This document shows, piece after piece, positions 34,276 through 46,400 of a stretch of 64,000 nt of DNA (position 1 is its first letter; each line of letters starts with the position of its first letter). The DNA is from Gaeumannomyces sp. JS-464 (lineage: Eukaryota > Ascomycota > Sordariomycetes > Magnaporthales > Magnaporthaceae): contig NGZR01000002.1 in assembly GCA_002197995.1 (NCBI GenBank), positions 9,052,001 through 9,116,000 on the forward strand. The letters run 5' to 3'. Below the pieces are notes generated by a model that was given only the letters and a program-made list of their open reading frames with translations, was not told the DNA's origin and made no database searches. Position numbers and translations under genes: made by a program.

Positions 34276-35479
34276 CGTGAACAAGGCGTGGCCAAAGTGG
34301 TGAGGTCTAATCAAGGTTCTGTTGCGCCGAGGCAACCGATCCTAGAAATAGCGAGGGCTGATGTGAGGGGAAGCATGGGAGCCTACAGCTAGCCCACATT
34401 TGTGCAGAGGGCATGGAGGAATTATAGGACGAGAAAATCGGAGACGAGCAGGCGGTGGGACCAGGCAATGGAGCTCGCCATATTTATCTGCAGAACCAGT
34501 CTTTGCTGTCCTTTCAGCGCGGGCCGACGTGGCCACAGGCCAGCACAAAATCATATGCTGCCCAGACGCTTGCCATGCTCCTGGCAATACCCTGGACCCC
34601 GGCCCTTATGCTGTGGCGCAACGCCTTGCAGGGCACTAAAACTGCTAGGCCGGGCTCCTGTCAGCCCCTCATGCATGGGGTCGGGGACATTTTTTGACAG
34701 CCCGAGGCCGTCTGTCTTCCAAGGACCAGGACTCGACCACCGCATAAAATGCCGATTTGTTTTTCGCCGCGCGACTCGGCGATATCAACAGTCGGAGCGG
34801 GCCAATCATCTTATCGGGCTAATACCCGAACCTGGCCGGGCTGCTGCTGGCATCTTCTCGAGAAGTTGCGCGGTACGTGCTGCTGGCCCAAATGCAAGCC
34901 GACCTGACGCAGGTGGCTGGCTGTTCTTGGTACCTGGCGGGACAGTGGGTCTTTCAATACCAAGCATCTAGTGCCTACCCGTCATCAGAAAGCTTGACGA
35001 CACCTCCAACCGTGGATCCGACGCGAACGTCTGGATAAACGTGGCGTTGGTGTTTTTCTGTGGGGTTGACGTAGGCCTGACATGAGTGGTACCAATTCCC
35101 ATTTAACATCCGACTGTGGCGACTGCCCTGCATACACGGCGCACTACGTGCTTCCCTCGAATCTCTGATAACGCTGTGCCCTGGGGAACGGCCAGTGACA
35201 CTGGGGCGGGCAAACCCTTACTTACCCCGGCAAGCGCCAAGATGACCACGGAAAACAAAGCAACTATCGAGATAAGAATTGAAGAATGCAATAACAACGG
35301 TACTGGTGGGGCTCATGCCCTGCTCGCGAGCATATCGACCAGAGTTTCCCTTCATCCCCGCGGAGCCGCGACGGGTTTGCCCTGAAGCCTGGTATTCCTG
35401 GGGATTCCTATTAAACCTGCAATAAAAAAAATAAAAAAAGACAGAAAAGAGACACATCCACGTTGAACTTTTCTTTTTC
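34276..35479. other. intergenic region
   Basis: No gene is supportable. A minus-strand frame at 35297-35103 begins with a signal-peptide-like segment followed by a GTAAGT donor, but it starts at TTG and has no second exon. Confidence 0.4.
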
Positions 35480-35707
35480 TTAAAAGTCTGACTCCTCCTC
35501 TCCCTCGATGCTGGGCGGCACCTCGGCGGGGTCCGGGCCCACGACGATCGACCCGTCGGCGGCGACGCTCAGCCGGCCGAGAAAGTCGTCGTCGAGGACG
35601 TCGTCAAGCGGCCCGACCGGGTAGAAGTGGAGGAACCCGCCCGTGGGCTCCTCCATGTCATACCCGGTCGAGAAGGTCTGTCCGAGTCCCCACCCATACG
35701 AATTCAT
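35480..35707 (-). CDS. acidic 75-aa ORF directly behind, and in frame with, the phosphoketolase stop
   Basis: The ORF starts at ATG 35707, five sense codons after the TAG stop of the phosphoketolase, and stays in the same frame. It reads MNSYGWGLGQTFSTGYDMEE..., then PVGPLDDVLDDDFLGRLSV, and ends EGEEESDF. Third codon positions are almost all G or C, as in real genes here, so it does not look like random 3' UTR. It has no recognised domain, signal peptide or PTS1. It could be the former or readthrough C-terminal extension of the phosphoketolase, a tiny separate cistron, or chance coding-like DNA. Confidence that it is translated is limited. Confidence 0.35.
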   Translation of the reverse strand: MNSYGWGLGQTFSTGYDMEEPTGGFLHFYPVGPLDDVLDDDFLGRLSVAADGSIVVGPDPAEVPPSIEGEEESDF

Positions 35708-35722
35708 CTCCCAGCCGTAGCT

Positions 35723-38606
35723 CTAGTAGGCGGGGATGTCGTTGATGCCGTCAGGGTCTGCGGGGAGGAGGAAGGCAGAAATGTTGGTGGTTAGCAGGTG
35801 GAGCCAAGAAACTCTGCCCAGGGAACACATACCTTGGCCATGGACCCTGATGTGGTCCTTTACAGCGTCGGCCCGGTGCTGGACCGAGTCCAGCGCCGGC
35901 TGGAGGGCGGCCGAGACGGCGGGGCTGCGGCGGGCGGCGGCGTGGAGGGCCTTGACGGCCAGGTGGAAGCGGCTCACGCCGTTGGCGAGCATCATGTCGA
36001 ACGGCGTCGTGGTGGTGCCCTCCTCCTGGTAGCCCTGCACGTCCAGGCGGGCCGTGTTCTCGCGCCCGAACAGCAGGCCCTGGAGCTCGGTCGCGTACCC
36101 GTGGTAGTTGAAGAGGACGGGCCGGTCGGCGGTGAAGAGGGCGGCGAAGGCCTCGCGCGAGAGCGCGTGCGGGTGGCTGCCCTCGGGCGACAGGACCATC
36201 AGGTCCGTCACGTTGACCACGCGCACCGCCAGGTCCGGGCACGCCTCGGCCAGCAGCGCCGCGGCCGTCACCACCTCGAGCGTGACCTCGACGCCGATGC
36301 CGCAGAGGATCACGTCCGGGTCGTGGGTCGAGGCGGTCCGGCTGTGGGGGCTGTAGCCGCTCTGCGACGACGCAAAGTGCCAGATGCTCGCGCCGTTCCG
36401 GCAGTGCGCCTCGGCCTCGTCAGGGGTCAGGTAAACCTGGGTGGGCTGCTTGGAGCCGACGATCAGGTTGACGTAGTTCTTGGAGTTGACGCAGTGGTGG
36501 AGCGTGCTCAAGAAGCAGTTGGCGTCGGGCGGCAGGTAGACTCGCGCGGCCTCGGGCTTGAGGTTCAGGACGGCGCCGATGAACGAAGGGTTTTGATGGG
36601 AAAAGCCGTTATGCTCTTGGCGAGCCCAGGTGCTCGTCTCGATGTAGTTGATGCTGGGCAGGTTGCCCCTCCATGGAATGGCGCGTCCAATCTTGGTGAA
36701 CTTAGAGTACTGGACCATCATAGTGTGGACGATTCCCAAGAACGACTCGTAGCTGGGGAAGATAGCGACGCCGCCAGTAAGAGTGTATCCCTGCATGAAG
36801 CCTTGGCACTGGTGCTCCGACAACGTCTCGATGACACGTCCGCCGTGGGCTCGCGAGAAACCGTCCCATTGGAAGTTGCGCTGCGTGTGGTTCAGAACGG
36901 CATTGAGCTTGTTGCTCTCGAGCTCGTCCGGGCTGAAGATGCGGACCTGCGAGGGGTTGCACTGGAGAAAGCTGTCCAGGAAATGTCCGCCGGCCTGCAT
37001 GGAGCTCTGGCTGCTGCCACAATCAACCGCGAACGGACGCCAATCGACAGGTTGCAGGTCAGTCTCGGGAGCATTTGCGAGTGGTATCTGGCCGAGCATC
37101 TTTGCGCTCTCCTTTGGCAAGGTCTTGAGGATTCTCTCGCTCGGGCTGCCGTTCACGACCAGTTTGTTAAAGTCGTAGGCAGACAGCCATTTCTGAAGCT
37201 CTGCAAGGTGCGTCGCATCTTGGCCGGCTTTGGGAAGAGGGACTTGGTGGGAGTGGAACGAGCCCTCGACAAACTTTCCGTCGACCTCCTTTGGTCCAGA
37301 CCAGCCCTGTTTTGTGGGTTAGCGAGTCACGATTCTTTTCTGCGCGTGTACATGAGTAGAAGTCAAAGGGTGGGAGACATTTGAAAGGCATGGGGAGGAA
37401 CCAACCTTGGGAGTTCGTAGTACAATCATGGGCCAGCGCGGCTTGACACTGCTGAATCCGCGGCGCGCCTGGTACTGGATACCCCTGATTTCGGATATGG
37501 ACCACTCCAGAGCAGTGAACAAGTCATTGTTGATGTCAGATAGGTCCGAGACGATGCAGACTTGGTAGCCGTAGCCGCTGAAAAGGCAGATGATCTCCTT
37601 GTCATCCATGCAGCCGAAGATGGTGCGCTCGCTGATCTTGAAGCCGTTGAGGTGCAGGATTGGAAGGACAGCGCCAGACTCGGCGGGGTCAAGGTACTTG
37701 ATGGAGTGCCAGGCCGTGGCAGTAGGGCCGGTCTCGGCCTCGCCGTCGCCGACGACGCAGGCCACGATCAGGCCGGGCTTGTCCATGACGGCGCCGAAGG
37801 AAACAGAGAGGGCATAGCCCAGCTCGCCGCCCTCGTGGATCGCGCCCGGCGTCTCGGCGTTGATGTGGCTGGAAGAGGCTCGGTTAGCTGTCCTGGTCTA
37901 TGCCGCGGATCAGAAAGATGCAGTCCCAACAGTGGACATACCTGGGGAAGCCGCCAGGGACCGAGAACCTGGTGATGAGGTTACGAAGGCCTTCGGCGTT
38001 GCGCGGGTACTCCTCCGGGTAGAACTTTTCGAGTGAGCCCTCGAGCCACAGCGCGGCGAGGGCGGCGGGAGCACCATGACCAGGGCCGACGACCTGGATC
38101 ATGTCGGCATCATGATTACGGATCGTGAGGTTCAGGTGCGACCAGATGAGAATAAGTCCGGGGCATGTTCCCCAGTGTCCTGTAGAGAGTTAGCCACTAG
38201 GCCTGGATGACTAGGATAAAGGAATCTTTCCGTCAAACGCGTCTGCGTTGATGAGAGTAGAGGATACGCGTGACTTACCCAGCAGACGAGGTTTGATGTG
38301 GTCAAAGGTGAGCTCGGACTCGAGCAGGACATTGTCGCGGAGGAATATCATGGCTACAGTTGGCAGCCAGTTGCAAGTTGTCAGTAATTGATGCCGTGAA
38401 CAGTCAAGGACGGCGACAGCGCGGGCCGAGGCAAAGAACATACCAGCGGCAATATAGCAGGCGGCGCGCTGGAACTCTCTGACGCCGGCGAGGTCCTCGC
38501 CGGAAAGCTGCAGTCGCTGGAGGTGCACCCCCAGAGCCATCACATGGTCTGGGAGGTGGGAGGGCAGGGGCGCCGGGTTGGGACGGTCGATCTCTTGGGA
38601 TGGCAT
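35723..38606 (-). CDS. phosphoketolase (xylulose-5-phosphate/fructose-6-phosphate)
   Basis: Six exons (38606-38444, 38353-38279, 38179-37942, 37868-37406, 37306-35833, 35757-35723) join in frame to 815 aa, the usual size of this family. The enzyme splits xylulose 5-phosphate or fructose 6-phosphate with phosphate into acetyl phosphate and an aldose phosphate, using thiamine diphosphate, in the cytosol. Family signatures are in order: 'RLLGHWGTCPGLILIWSHLN', 'VVGPGHGAPAAL', 'SHINAETPGAIHEGGELGYA', the ThDP motif 'GDGEAETGPTATAWHS' (about residues 199-214) and 'LHLNGFKISERTIFG'. The large fifth exon carries the pyrimidine and C-terminal domains (WDGFSRAHGGRVIETLSEHQ; ETSTWARQEHNGFSHQNPSF). The gene is clean of frame breaks. 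A coding-like frame continues after the TAG stop (35480-35707). Confidence 0.95.
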
Positions 38607-39643
38607 CGTCACGGAGGATATGGGGCGTTGTTGGGAGGATTGGCGGGTGGGTGGTGGTGATAGTGGGAAAAAATCCCCTTGTATAAGAGGCAGGCCGGCG
38701 TCAACAATGCGGGGCAGCAGGGCAGGGGCAGGGGGGCGGGCAGAAGCTGAGGCAGACGGATGCTGAAGAAAGGCGGGGTTGGAGCACTTCTACCTGTTCT
38801 ACCTATGTATTGGAGCTAGGCTGCTCTGTTAGGGCATACGTCCTTTTACACGTTTGTCAGTTTCCGAGTCAGGGATAGCGGATAGGGGCTGAGGGAGAGG
38901 TTACAGCGATAAAGCCTACGAGGATGATCGTGCAACCTTGTCCCGTTACAAAAGATTGTACATGTAACGGGAAGTGCTATGGTAACTTGTTCTAATAATC
39001 AGTGAAGCTATATATTTGAGCTGGCCAGCTTGATGCTCATCCTTGCCACACTCTCTATGCGTTTTAACATGCGGCTCTGTGGAGGCATGTCGCGGTCGTC
39101 AGGCTTTGGATATGGTGACGTCACCACGCGCTGCTAGCCCACAACTACCGTGCCGAAACTCCATCCACAACATCCATGTACCCGGACGAACCGACCTTTT
39201 TGGGCCAGGGAGCTGGTAGTTTGAGCAGCGTGAATTGGAAAAAATGGCCAACGACACGGACCGGTGACGGGCGGGGAACAGCTCAGCGGCGACAGACCAC
39301 GCCAGCGGCCCTAGGTACTCGCTAAGGCGGCAAGGAAGATGACAAAGACTGCCAACATGCCTGAGCCTGCCTGAGGGGTTTTGTCCGGCTGACCCCGCTT
39401 TGGGGCGATGCCTCTGATGAGCATAAGAAAGGGGCGATTGCAAAGTTTGCGCGAATGTGCATGTGGAAACTATTGGGGAGATCGATGATTGTTTGGAAGC
39501 GGTGCTGCAGAATATGTATACTATCGCAATAAGCAGTTTAAACAAGGGATGGGATTAACACCACCCCACAAACGCCAGCGACAGAGTGCCGGATAGTTCA
39601 TGGCCCAACCGGCAAACCTAGCCGGTCGGCAGCATCCTCCCTG
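38607..39643. other. intergenic region
   Basis: Promoter side of the phosphoketolase gene and 3' side of the DJ-1 gene. No gene was recognised. Confidence 0.5.
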
Positions 39644-40508
39644 CTAGTTCCTGCCCGGAACGTCAAAGACACCCGAGAATGGGTCCCAGTCCGGGTCCTC
39701 GTGCCAGTCGTACTCCATCAAGTTGGCGACCCGTGTAGCGTTGGCCTTGCTGTAGACCTTGGCGACGAAGCCGAGGGTGGCGTCGATTCCGGCCGAGATG
39801 CCCGAGCTGGTCCACACGTTGCCGTCCTCGACCCAGCGCGCGCGGGGCACCCACCGGACGGTCCCGGCCCAGGGTGACGTGGTCTCGGCCCACGAGTTCT
39901 TGTTGGTAGTGGCACGCCGGCCGTCGAGCAGGCCGGCCTTGGCGGCGAAGGTGGCGCCCGTGCAGACGGTGATCAGGTAGCGCAGCCGCGGGTACGTGTC
40001 CTTGACAAACTGCACTAGCTCCGTCGCGTAGGGCGACCGCGTTCCCAGGCCGCCCGGAATGATGAGAACCTCGAGGTCCGAAGGGGCATTGGCGAATGTA
40101 TGCGTCGGCGCGATGCGAGGGTACTGAGTTGTACATGCTTCTCAGTTTCTAGGCTCGCCCCCGATGTGTTCTCCTCTCCACAAGAACTTGCGCGAAGGAG
40201 ATGCGCGGCTAGAAACGTACGACGCTCGAGTTTGTTGGGTTCATCGCTGCCATCAGCGGCTCCGTAGTGACAAGGTCCATGGACTCGGCAATGACGGAGA
40301 TGTCGACGCGGTGCAGCTTGGCTAGCATGGCGAGCGCCTGGAGCGGGCCGAAGAGGTCCAGCGGCTCAAAGGCGCGGAAGGCAACTATCCCGTATCTTTG
40401 TGGTAGAGGTGTGTCGGTTAGATAGTCGCAGGTGGCCTGCGTCCAGACGCTAGCCCAAAGACATATCTGCAAGGCCGAGGCCAGCAGACGGCTGGGCAGG
40501 GCGACCAT
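39644..40508 (-). CDS. secreted DJ-1/PfpI (GATase1-like) family protein
   Basis: Two exons (40508-40221 and 40123-39644) with a 97-nt intron encode 255 aa. The N-terminus MVALPSRLLASALQICLWASVWTQA-type segment is a signal peptide, which favours this start. An in-frame ATG at 40679 would add 57 residues and bury the signal. The DJ-1/PfpI fold follows: 'YGIVAFRAFEPLDLFGPLQA', 'LEVLIIPGGLGTRSPYATEL', and the nucleophile elbow 'LITVCTGATFAAKAGLLDGR' with Cys at about 150. Next come 'WAETTSPWAGTVRWVPRARW' and GNVWTSSGISAGIDATLGFV. This arrangement is that of ThiJ/PfpI and isonitrile-hydratase-like proteins common in fungi. The substrate is unknown. Secretion is inferred from the signal peptide. 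Confidence 0.85.
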
Positions 40509-43492
40509 TGCCCAACCCCGTTTTCCGGGGCTACGTGGGACAATGGGAACAGAAGGCGGAAGCCGTCTAGCCGGGGCAGGAAAGGATCGGCAGATAGCCC
40601 CGAATGATGCTCTGTGTTCTCCGAGCACCTGAAATCCTAGCACGGAAGGGTTGTGGAGAAGGATGTCTGGGAGAGGCATGTTGAGCCCGGGACGAGCAGC
40701 GATGGCTGCTTGATCCAGTTATATAGGATGGGTGGACTGACTCCTAGAGTCAGGAGTCACTTGGTCCATGGAAACTTGTGCGCGGCAACGGACTCAGCAT
40801 GACATGGGGGCTAGTCCCGGACATGCGGCATTCCACATCTACTGTGATCTGGCAACTAGATGGATAAACTCTCCCAGTCCCATGCGCATGATGGGGGTGG
40901 GTTGAAGGAATTAGTACGGGTTTGCGCGGGAAAAAAAAAAATCAGAGGATCAAGAAAGCAGGGTCGGTATGTTAACTCGCCAGTCACGGGATCGCGGGGG
41001 CTTGTCGCTTGCTCTCGCCGCAGCCCCGGGCAGGTTCCCGATAGGTAGCGCAATCTCCAGACATGCTGGGGAACGCTGAATAGCATCGGTTTCTGCTAGG
41101 CTCTAGGTATTAGAGAGGCGCAGAACCGGAGCGAGAGGCTCCAGCTTCCGCAAGTGGGCAAGGGGCCGGGTGCGGGCGGCCGTGGGTGGCCGCATGCCCG
41201 CGCTCGTCTTGGCAAGAGGGAGCAGCCTTTGCTGGGTGAGTTGGTTTGCGCACTTTTCCCCCCGCATCTGCAAGCTTGACTTCCTGGGTGCGGTTGGTAC
41301 TTGTCGACAACCTGGCCGTCTGCGCACTTAATAGTCCCCTGGGCGTGAAGGCAGCCGGGCAGCCGATGTCAGTCAATATGAGCAAGCAGATCCATCAGCT
41401 CTGGACACGTTCTTACCTTGGTCCCTCCCGGGAGCTGTCCAGGCCGGACCAGCTTCCTGGCCGCACAGCCATACACGACCAACGCGCGGATATTGGCAAG
41501 TATCAGCGAGGTGTAATTATAGTTGGAGATCTGATTCGATCCGGCCGCCTCCGGCGACTGCAGCTGGGTTCATTCGCCGTGCCCGGGTGGGTCGCCTCGG
41601 TGGAAGGAGGAAGGAAGAAAAAGCTCAGGGCAGCAACCTCTAGTCTGGATTTCCTCAGGCCAATCAGACACCACGCCGGCGCGGCCGCAGCGGCTGCAAG
41701 CTTGGGTTCATTGTGCTGACTCTCGTGGGGGGCGTTCTGGGCTGTTGGGCGGAGCTGGCATGATCGCGTGCTGTGGCTGGAGCAGTCAGCACCATGGATG
41801 CTGGGGTATTGGGCAAGGCGGGGACGGGGTTAGTGCCCGCCTGCGGCTGCAGGTCTTGGCGCTGCCACAGGTGCGATACAAATCACTGCTGCTGTTTGGC
41901 GGGGTTAATGGCTGCAGGTGGCACCAATGGCTCGTTGCATCGGGAGGATTCAGACCCAAGAGGCGGAGGACCTAGGTCGCAATATCGCGTTAGCCCCCGC
42001 CGTGTCGACAGGCACCGGCGCCGAGAACAGGACCCGGGACACTGGCAGCTGCCCGGCATGGTATGTGTACGTGTCACAGAAACGAAAATAGAAGAGGGTT
42101 CGGTGCGCTGCATGCTGACGCCGCGGCTGGTAGAGTCTGAAGTCTGTTGCGACTGCCGACCTCGGGACGACATGGACACTCCAACTTCCCCGTGATCCAC
42201 CGAACTGGCCCGGCCTCAACTACTGCTACCTAACTTACCGGGCCAAGGCTCCCCATCTAGCAATGCGTATACGTGAGATGTATTTGAACACATGTCAACA
42301 TAAGGCGCCGGGGGTGCTGATATCTCGTGCTCATGTCAGCGCCGCCTTGCGCCCACGACAGCACACGGTGGTGAAAAGGCGAGAGGGGCCAGTGGCTGAT
42401 CAACAGAAAAAACGCACTCGGGACTTTTCCTCAGTCGCGGGGAACAACCCTGAACGCAGCGCGCACGCAACCAAGCGCCATTGGCTGCATCGTCTATCGC
42501 CGCCCACTGGCGACGCCCCGCCTGTCGAGCCGCGAAAGTGCATGACTAAGCCCTGGTTCGAGCCCAGACTTCCAGAACGAATCGCCTGATCAGACGGCCG
42601 GCAAATGCTTGAGTTCAGACCCAATGAATGTGCGACGGCATGGATGGTGATTCCGTTATCTCGCGCCGATAATTAAGCCCGATTTGCCCCCTCTCTGAAC
42701 GCACCCGCCCGGGAGCTTCAACGACGCCGTCCTGGTCATCGCGTGGCGCCGCCTTCTCCACGTGCGCTCCAAGGCCAATTGGCTCACCTGCAGCACCCCA
42801 TCTCGTGCGCTGGACCTTCGAGAAACACCAGCGATTGCCTGATTACAAACCGACCCGCAGTGCGGGAGCGAGAAAACAGTCACCAGAGCGCACTGAGCAC
42901 TCGCAGGGTCGCGCCCAGCCTGGAGCAAAGCCCATTGCCGTGCCTGGAGCCCCACCTGGCTGCTTCCAAGTCACCCTGTGCTGTCTGGTGTGATAAAAGC
43001 CTCGCGCCGCTGTTGCGCGCCGCCGCCTGCTGTGCTGTCTCCGCAGCACGCATACCTACAGCACTACCTATACCTACCTGGACCTACCTGTCTGCCTGTC
43101 GGCGCCTCCCTGTCGCCCGACATCGATTGGCACAAGGCGACTCCCCGAGGCCTTGGCGCACGACCTCCTGCCGGGCCGCCGCACTCAGTCGGCTTGGTCG
43201 ATAGAAGCCAACAGGGCGAGACTGCGCTGTCTCTAGCCGTTAGTCGCGGACGGCAAGGCGACAGCCCCCTCGACCCACCTAGCTCGCAGACCGCGGGGAC
43301 CCGAGAGTCCGGTTACTCGTCCTAAGGAGCCACCTAGTTTTTAGTCCTCCTTGTTCGCGCCATTCCCGAAGGCCCATCTCAGACATACCAGTCTCTACCT
43401 ACCGCCTACATAGGCACCTACTTGCAAGATCTTGATTACTCTTGCATCAATCGTTGCCGCGCCTGCTAGTCCGCTTCGGCGTTTGACAAGCC
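40509..43492. other. gene-free stretch between divergent genes
   Basis: Three kb with only chance frames. Near the right end (43068-43092 and 43391-43430) TACCTA-type tetranucleotide runs occur upstream of the next gene, probably in its promoter or 5' UTR. Confidence 0.45.
40719..40725 (-). promoter_or_regulatory. TATA-like box upstream of the DJ-1 gene
   Basis: The minus strand reads TATATAA, 40 nt before the in-frame ATG at 40679 and about 210 nt before the preferred start at 40508. If functional, it puts the transcript start near 40690. Prediction by motif only. Confidence 0.3.
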
Positions 43493-46400
43493 ATGGCCGA
43501 GGCCATGCCACTGCCTACGACGCAGGCTGGCGTCCAGCCTACCTCTGGAATCCGGAAGAAGTTCGCGACACCCCCGGTCAAGATCGCCTGTCTAGCATGG
43601 TACGTTCAGAGCCCTTCCCCGGCCTAAGCCACTAGCTAGCGACCACACTGTGGATGGCGTCAGGCCAGCTTGACGCCGAGGCCGACGGCGCGAGACTGCT
43701 GTGGTCTGATCACGGGATTTGAAAATGCTGTTTGAGTAGAGTTTATCAGCTGACCGCCAAAACCGATTCTTCAGCCGAGCCTCGCGGACTCGATGCAACG
43801 GAGGCCATCCATGCGCCAGTGTATGCTGCCCCTTTCCGCTCACTGGCCTCTTGAACCTTTCTTTCCCGACTTGCGCTCTGTATATGGTGACTGGCTAACA
43901 CGCTGGAACAGTGCCAATCAAAAGCCCGAGAATGTGTCTACAAACCCAGCAAGCGTGGTGGCGCCCGCGTGCGCAGAAAGCCAAGGCCCGAGAACGATGA
44001 GCTTGAAGCGCAGATGATGCCTCCGGAGCCCGCCGAGGCGTTCCAGGAACGTATGTGCTTGGTGTGCACTCGCCGAGCGCCGCCTTCCTCGGCGATAAAA
44101 GGGGACATGTGCTGACTGCAAGCGTCTCGGTGTGATACAGCGATAGCTATTCAGAACTACATCGACCCCGGTGCCGGGCTGAAGCAGCTAGGCGACTGGC
44201 ATCAGGATAGCGACTTCATCTTCGACAGTCTCTTTATGAATGGTCTACCGACTGACTACCTCGATGCCAACGCTACCATGACTGCCGTGGAAACTCCGCC
44301 CACCGCCCCGGCGCAGCCAATTCCCATGGTGCGTACCTACAAGGACGACGCTGCAATGTAGGTGTGCCCTATCGCCCAAAGATGTCTGCCATTCCGGTTA
44401 ACTTGAGATGCTGAACTGGACAATCTCAACAGCTTGGAGGCATACTACATCTTCATCCACCCCTATTTTCCTGTACTCCCGCCTCCCAGTGGCATACCCC
44501 TGGACAACTTCGTCCCGCGTTTGCAGAACCACCAGCCGAGCGAGTTTGACGAGGGCGGCGACTACGAGCCGACGTCCCCATTGCACTCGCCATCTCGGCC
44601 GTCCTGGCCCTGATACCCTGCGCCAACGACACCAACCATGCCGCCCACGAGTCGGTACTCTTTCGCCGGGGCTATGCACAGTTCCTGGCCCAGGCGGCCG
44701 TCGAGACCATCGAGGCCGAGTCCGAGATACCCGAGTCTTCCACCTTGCCACACGCTGTTTTGTCGTCAGAGCAGAGCTTATCGCAGGACGACTTCTCCGA
44801 CAGGCCACCCTTTCATCCAGCCTTGCCTCGCCAGCTCGAGAGCATCGTGGCTCTCAACATTTTGAGCGTCTACGAGTATGCCCAACGCGGGAATCTGAAG
44901 AAGATGCAGAGCCGTGCTGGACAGGCGCTAGTCAACTCCATGGCGCTTGCCATCCACGAAAATACGGAAGAAGACGCCTTCACCGAGGCAAGACGGAGGT
45001 GTGGTGGATGACTGTAAGCCTCCATTGCCCATGGCTGCCTTCACTTTCGACACTGCCTTCTAACATTTTGTCCGCCCAGTACATGTGTGTCTGCCAAGGG
45101 GCTATCGTGAGCAATGTGGTAAGCAGTCTACTCGTGAAAGTCTAGACCTTGGAATACCCGCTGACGTAACACATAACATCCAGCAACCGACATTTGCTGC
45201 CTTCTCGCCAAGCTTCACGGCAAAGTTCCCTTCAGCCCAGGCTGATCCAGAGGCAAGTGCTGGGCTTAGCGATTCTGAGACGGATATTATCTCTGCGCCA
45301 ATCCCAGGGAAATTGCGCGCTAACCTTGTCCGCCGCGTTCACTCCCACAGGCCTTCACAGCGTACATCACTGCCCAGCAGGCTATCCTGACCGCGACCGA
45401 GTTTGTGATCGACCTCAACAAAACTATGAAGGCGAACGGTGACATGAACAGGGTTTACAACAAGATGGTGGAGCTTGAGGCCAGGCTTGAACCATTACTG
45501 GCCAAGTCCGAAACATGGGACCTGAGATCACCGATCACGCTGACCGTCGAGCCGAGCGAAGAAGTAGTCGGTCGCTCGCTAAGATGTATGCTCGGATAAA
45601 ATTGAACAGGCATGTATGCTCTCCTACTCTGATCGTGGCCTGGTTGGCCTGTCTCTCGTCGGACGACCTCACAGGCTGACACCGTCCCCACTCACGCCAG
45701 CGCTCGGATAAAGCTCCACCGGTACTGCGCCTTCTTTGACATACCCGTTTTCACGGTCAAGCACTGCGACCTCAAGAGCAAGAATTCCTCGCCGAGGAAC
45801 TAGACCAGGAGCTGCGCCAGCTGTCGAGCTGCACCTGTTCCCTGTTCACATCGCCGGCGGCAACGGGCGGGTCTTCCGCCTCCACATCGAGTGGTGGTGG
45901 TAATGGCGGCGGAAGCGGCAGCAGAAGCCACCACTCGTCCTCTTCGCCACGGTCTGATGGTGGGGCCAGTGGTAGTGTCACCAGCAACACGACGACGTCG
46001 TCCTCAACGACGGCTACCCCCTTTACTTCGTTCCCTTTCAGCAGTCACACGTCGGCTAAGATCTGTCTCCGCTCTGCGCTCAACATTGCAGGCGACTTTG
46101 ACACCTTGCCGTATCCGAACCCCTCGGCCATGGCCGTCCCGCCATTTGGACTTCCCGATGGGGCCATGATGGCGGGCGGTGGTAACGTTGGTAATGGAAC
46201 TGTTGGCAGCCCACTGGGAGCTGGTACCGCTAATGGGGGCCATGGCGCTGGCGCGCCCAGCGTCTCATGGCTCCTCTCGCCCACATCGACTATCCCTGCA
46301 CCGCGCACCATGCCCTCCTTCGCATGCTGCGCCATGCAGTGCGCTTACGCGCTGCTGATGGTGCACCAGAAGACCAAGACGCTGAACACGTATCAGCAAC

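Noticed and set aside
33349..34392. 347-codon plus-strand open frame
   Set aside because: Shadow of the mpaB-like oxygenase on the other strand; low-complexity Gly/Val/Glu translation.
35103..35297. Minus-strand frame with a signal-peptide-like start followed by a GTAAGT donor
   Set aside because: No ATG (opens with TTG) and no second exon could be found.
35798..37384. 528-codon plus-strand open frame
   Set aside because: It is antisense to the phosphoketolase and arises from the GC-rich third positions of that gene; its translation is Arg/Val/Gly-rich without any domain.
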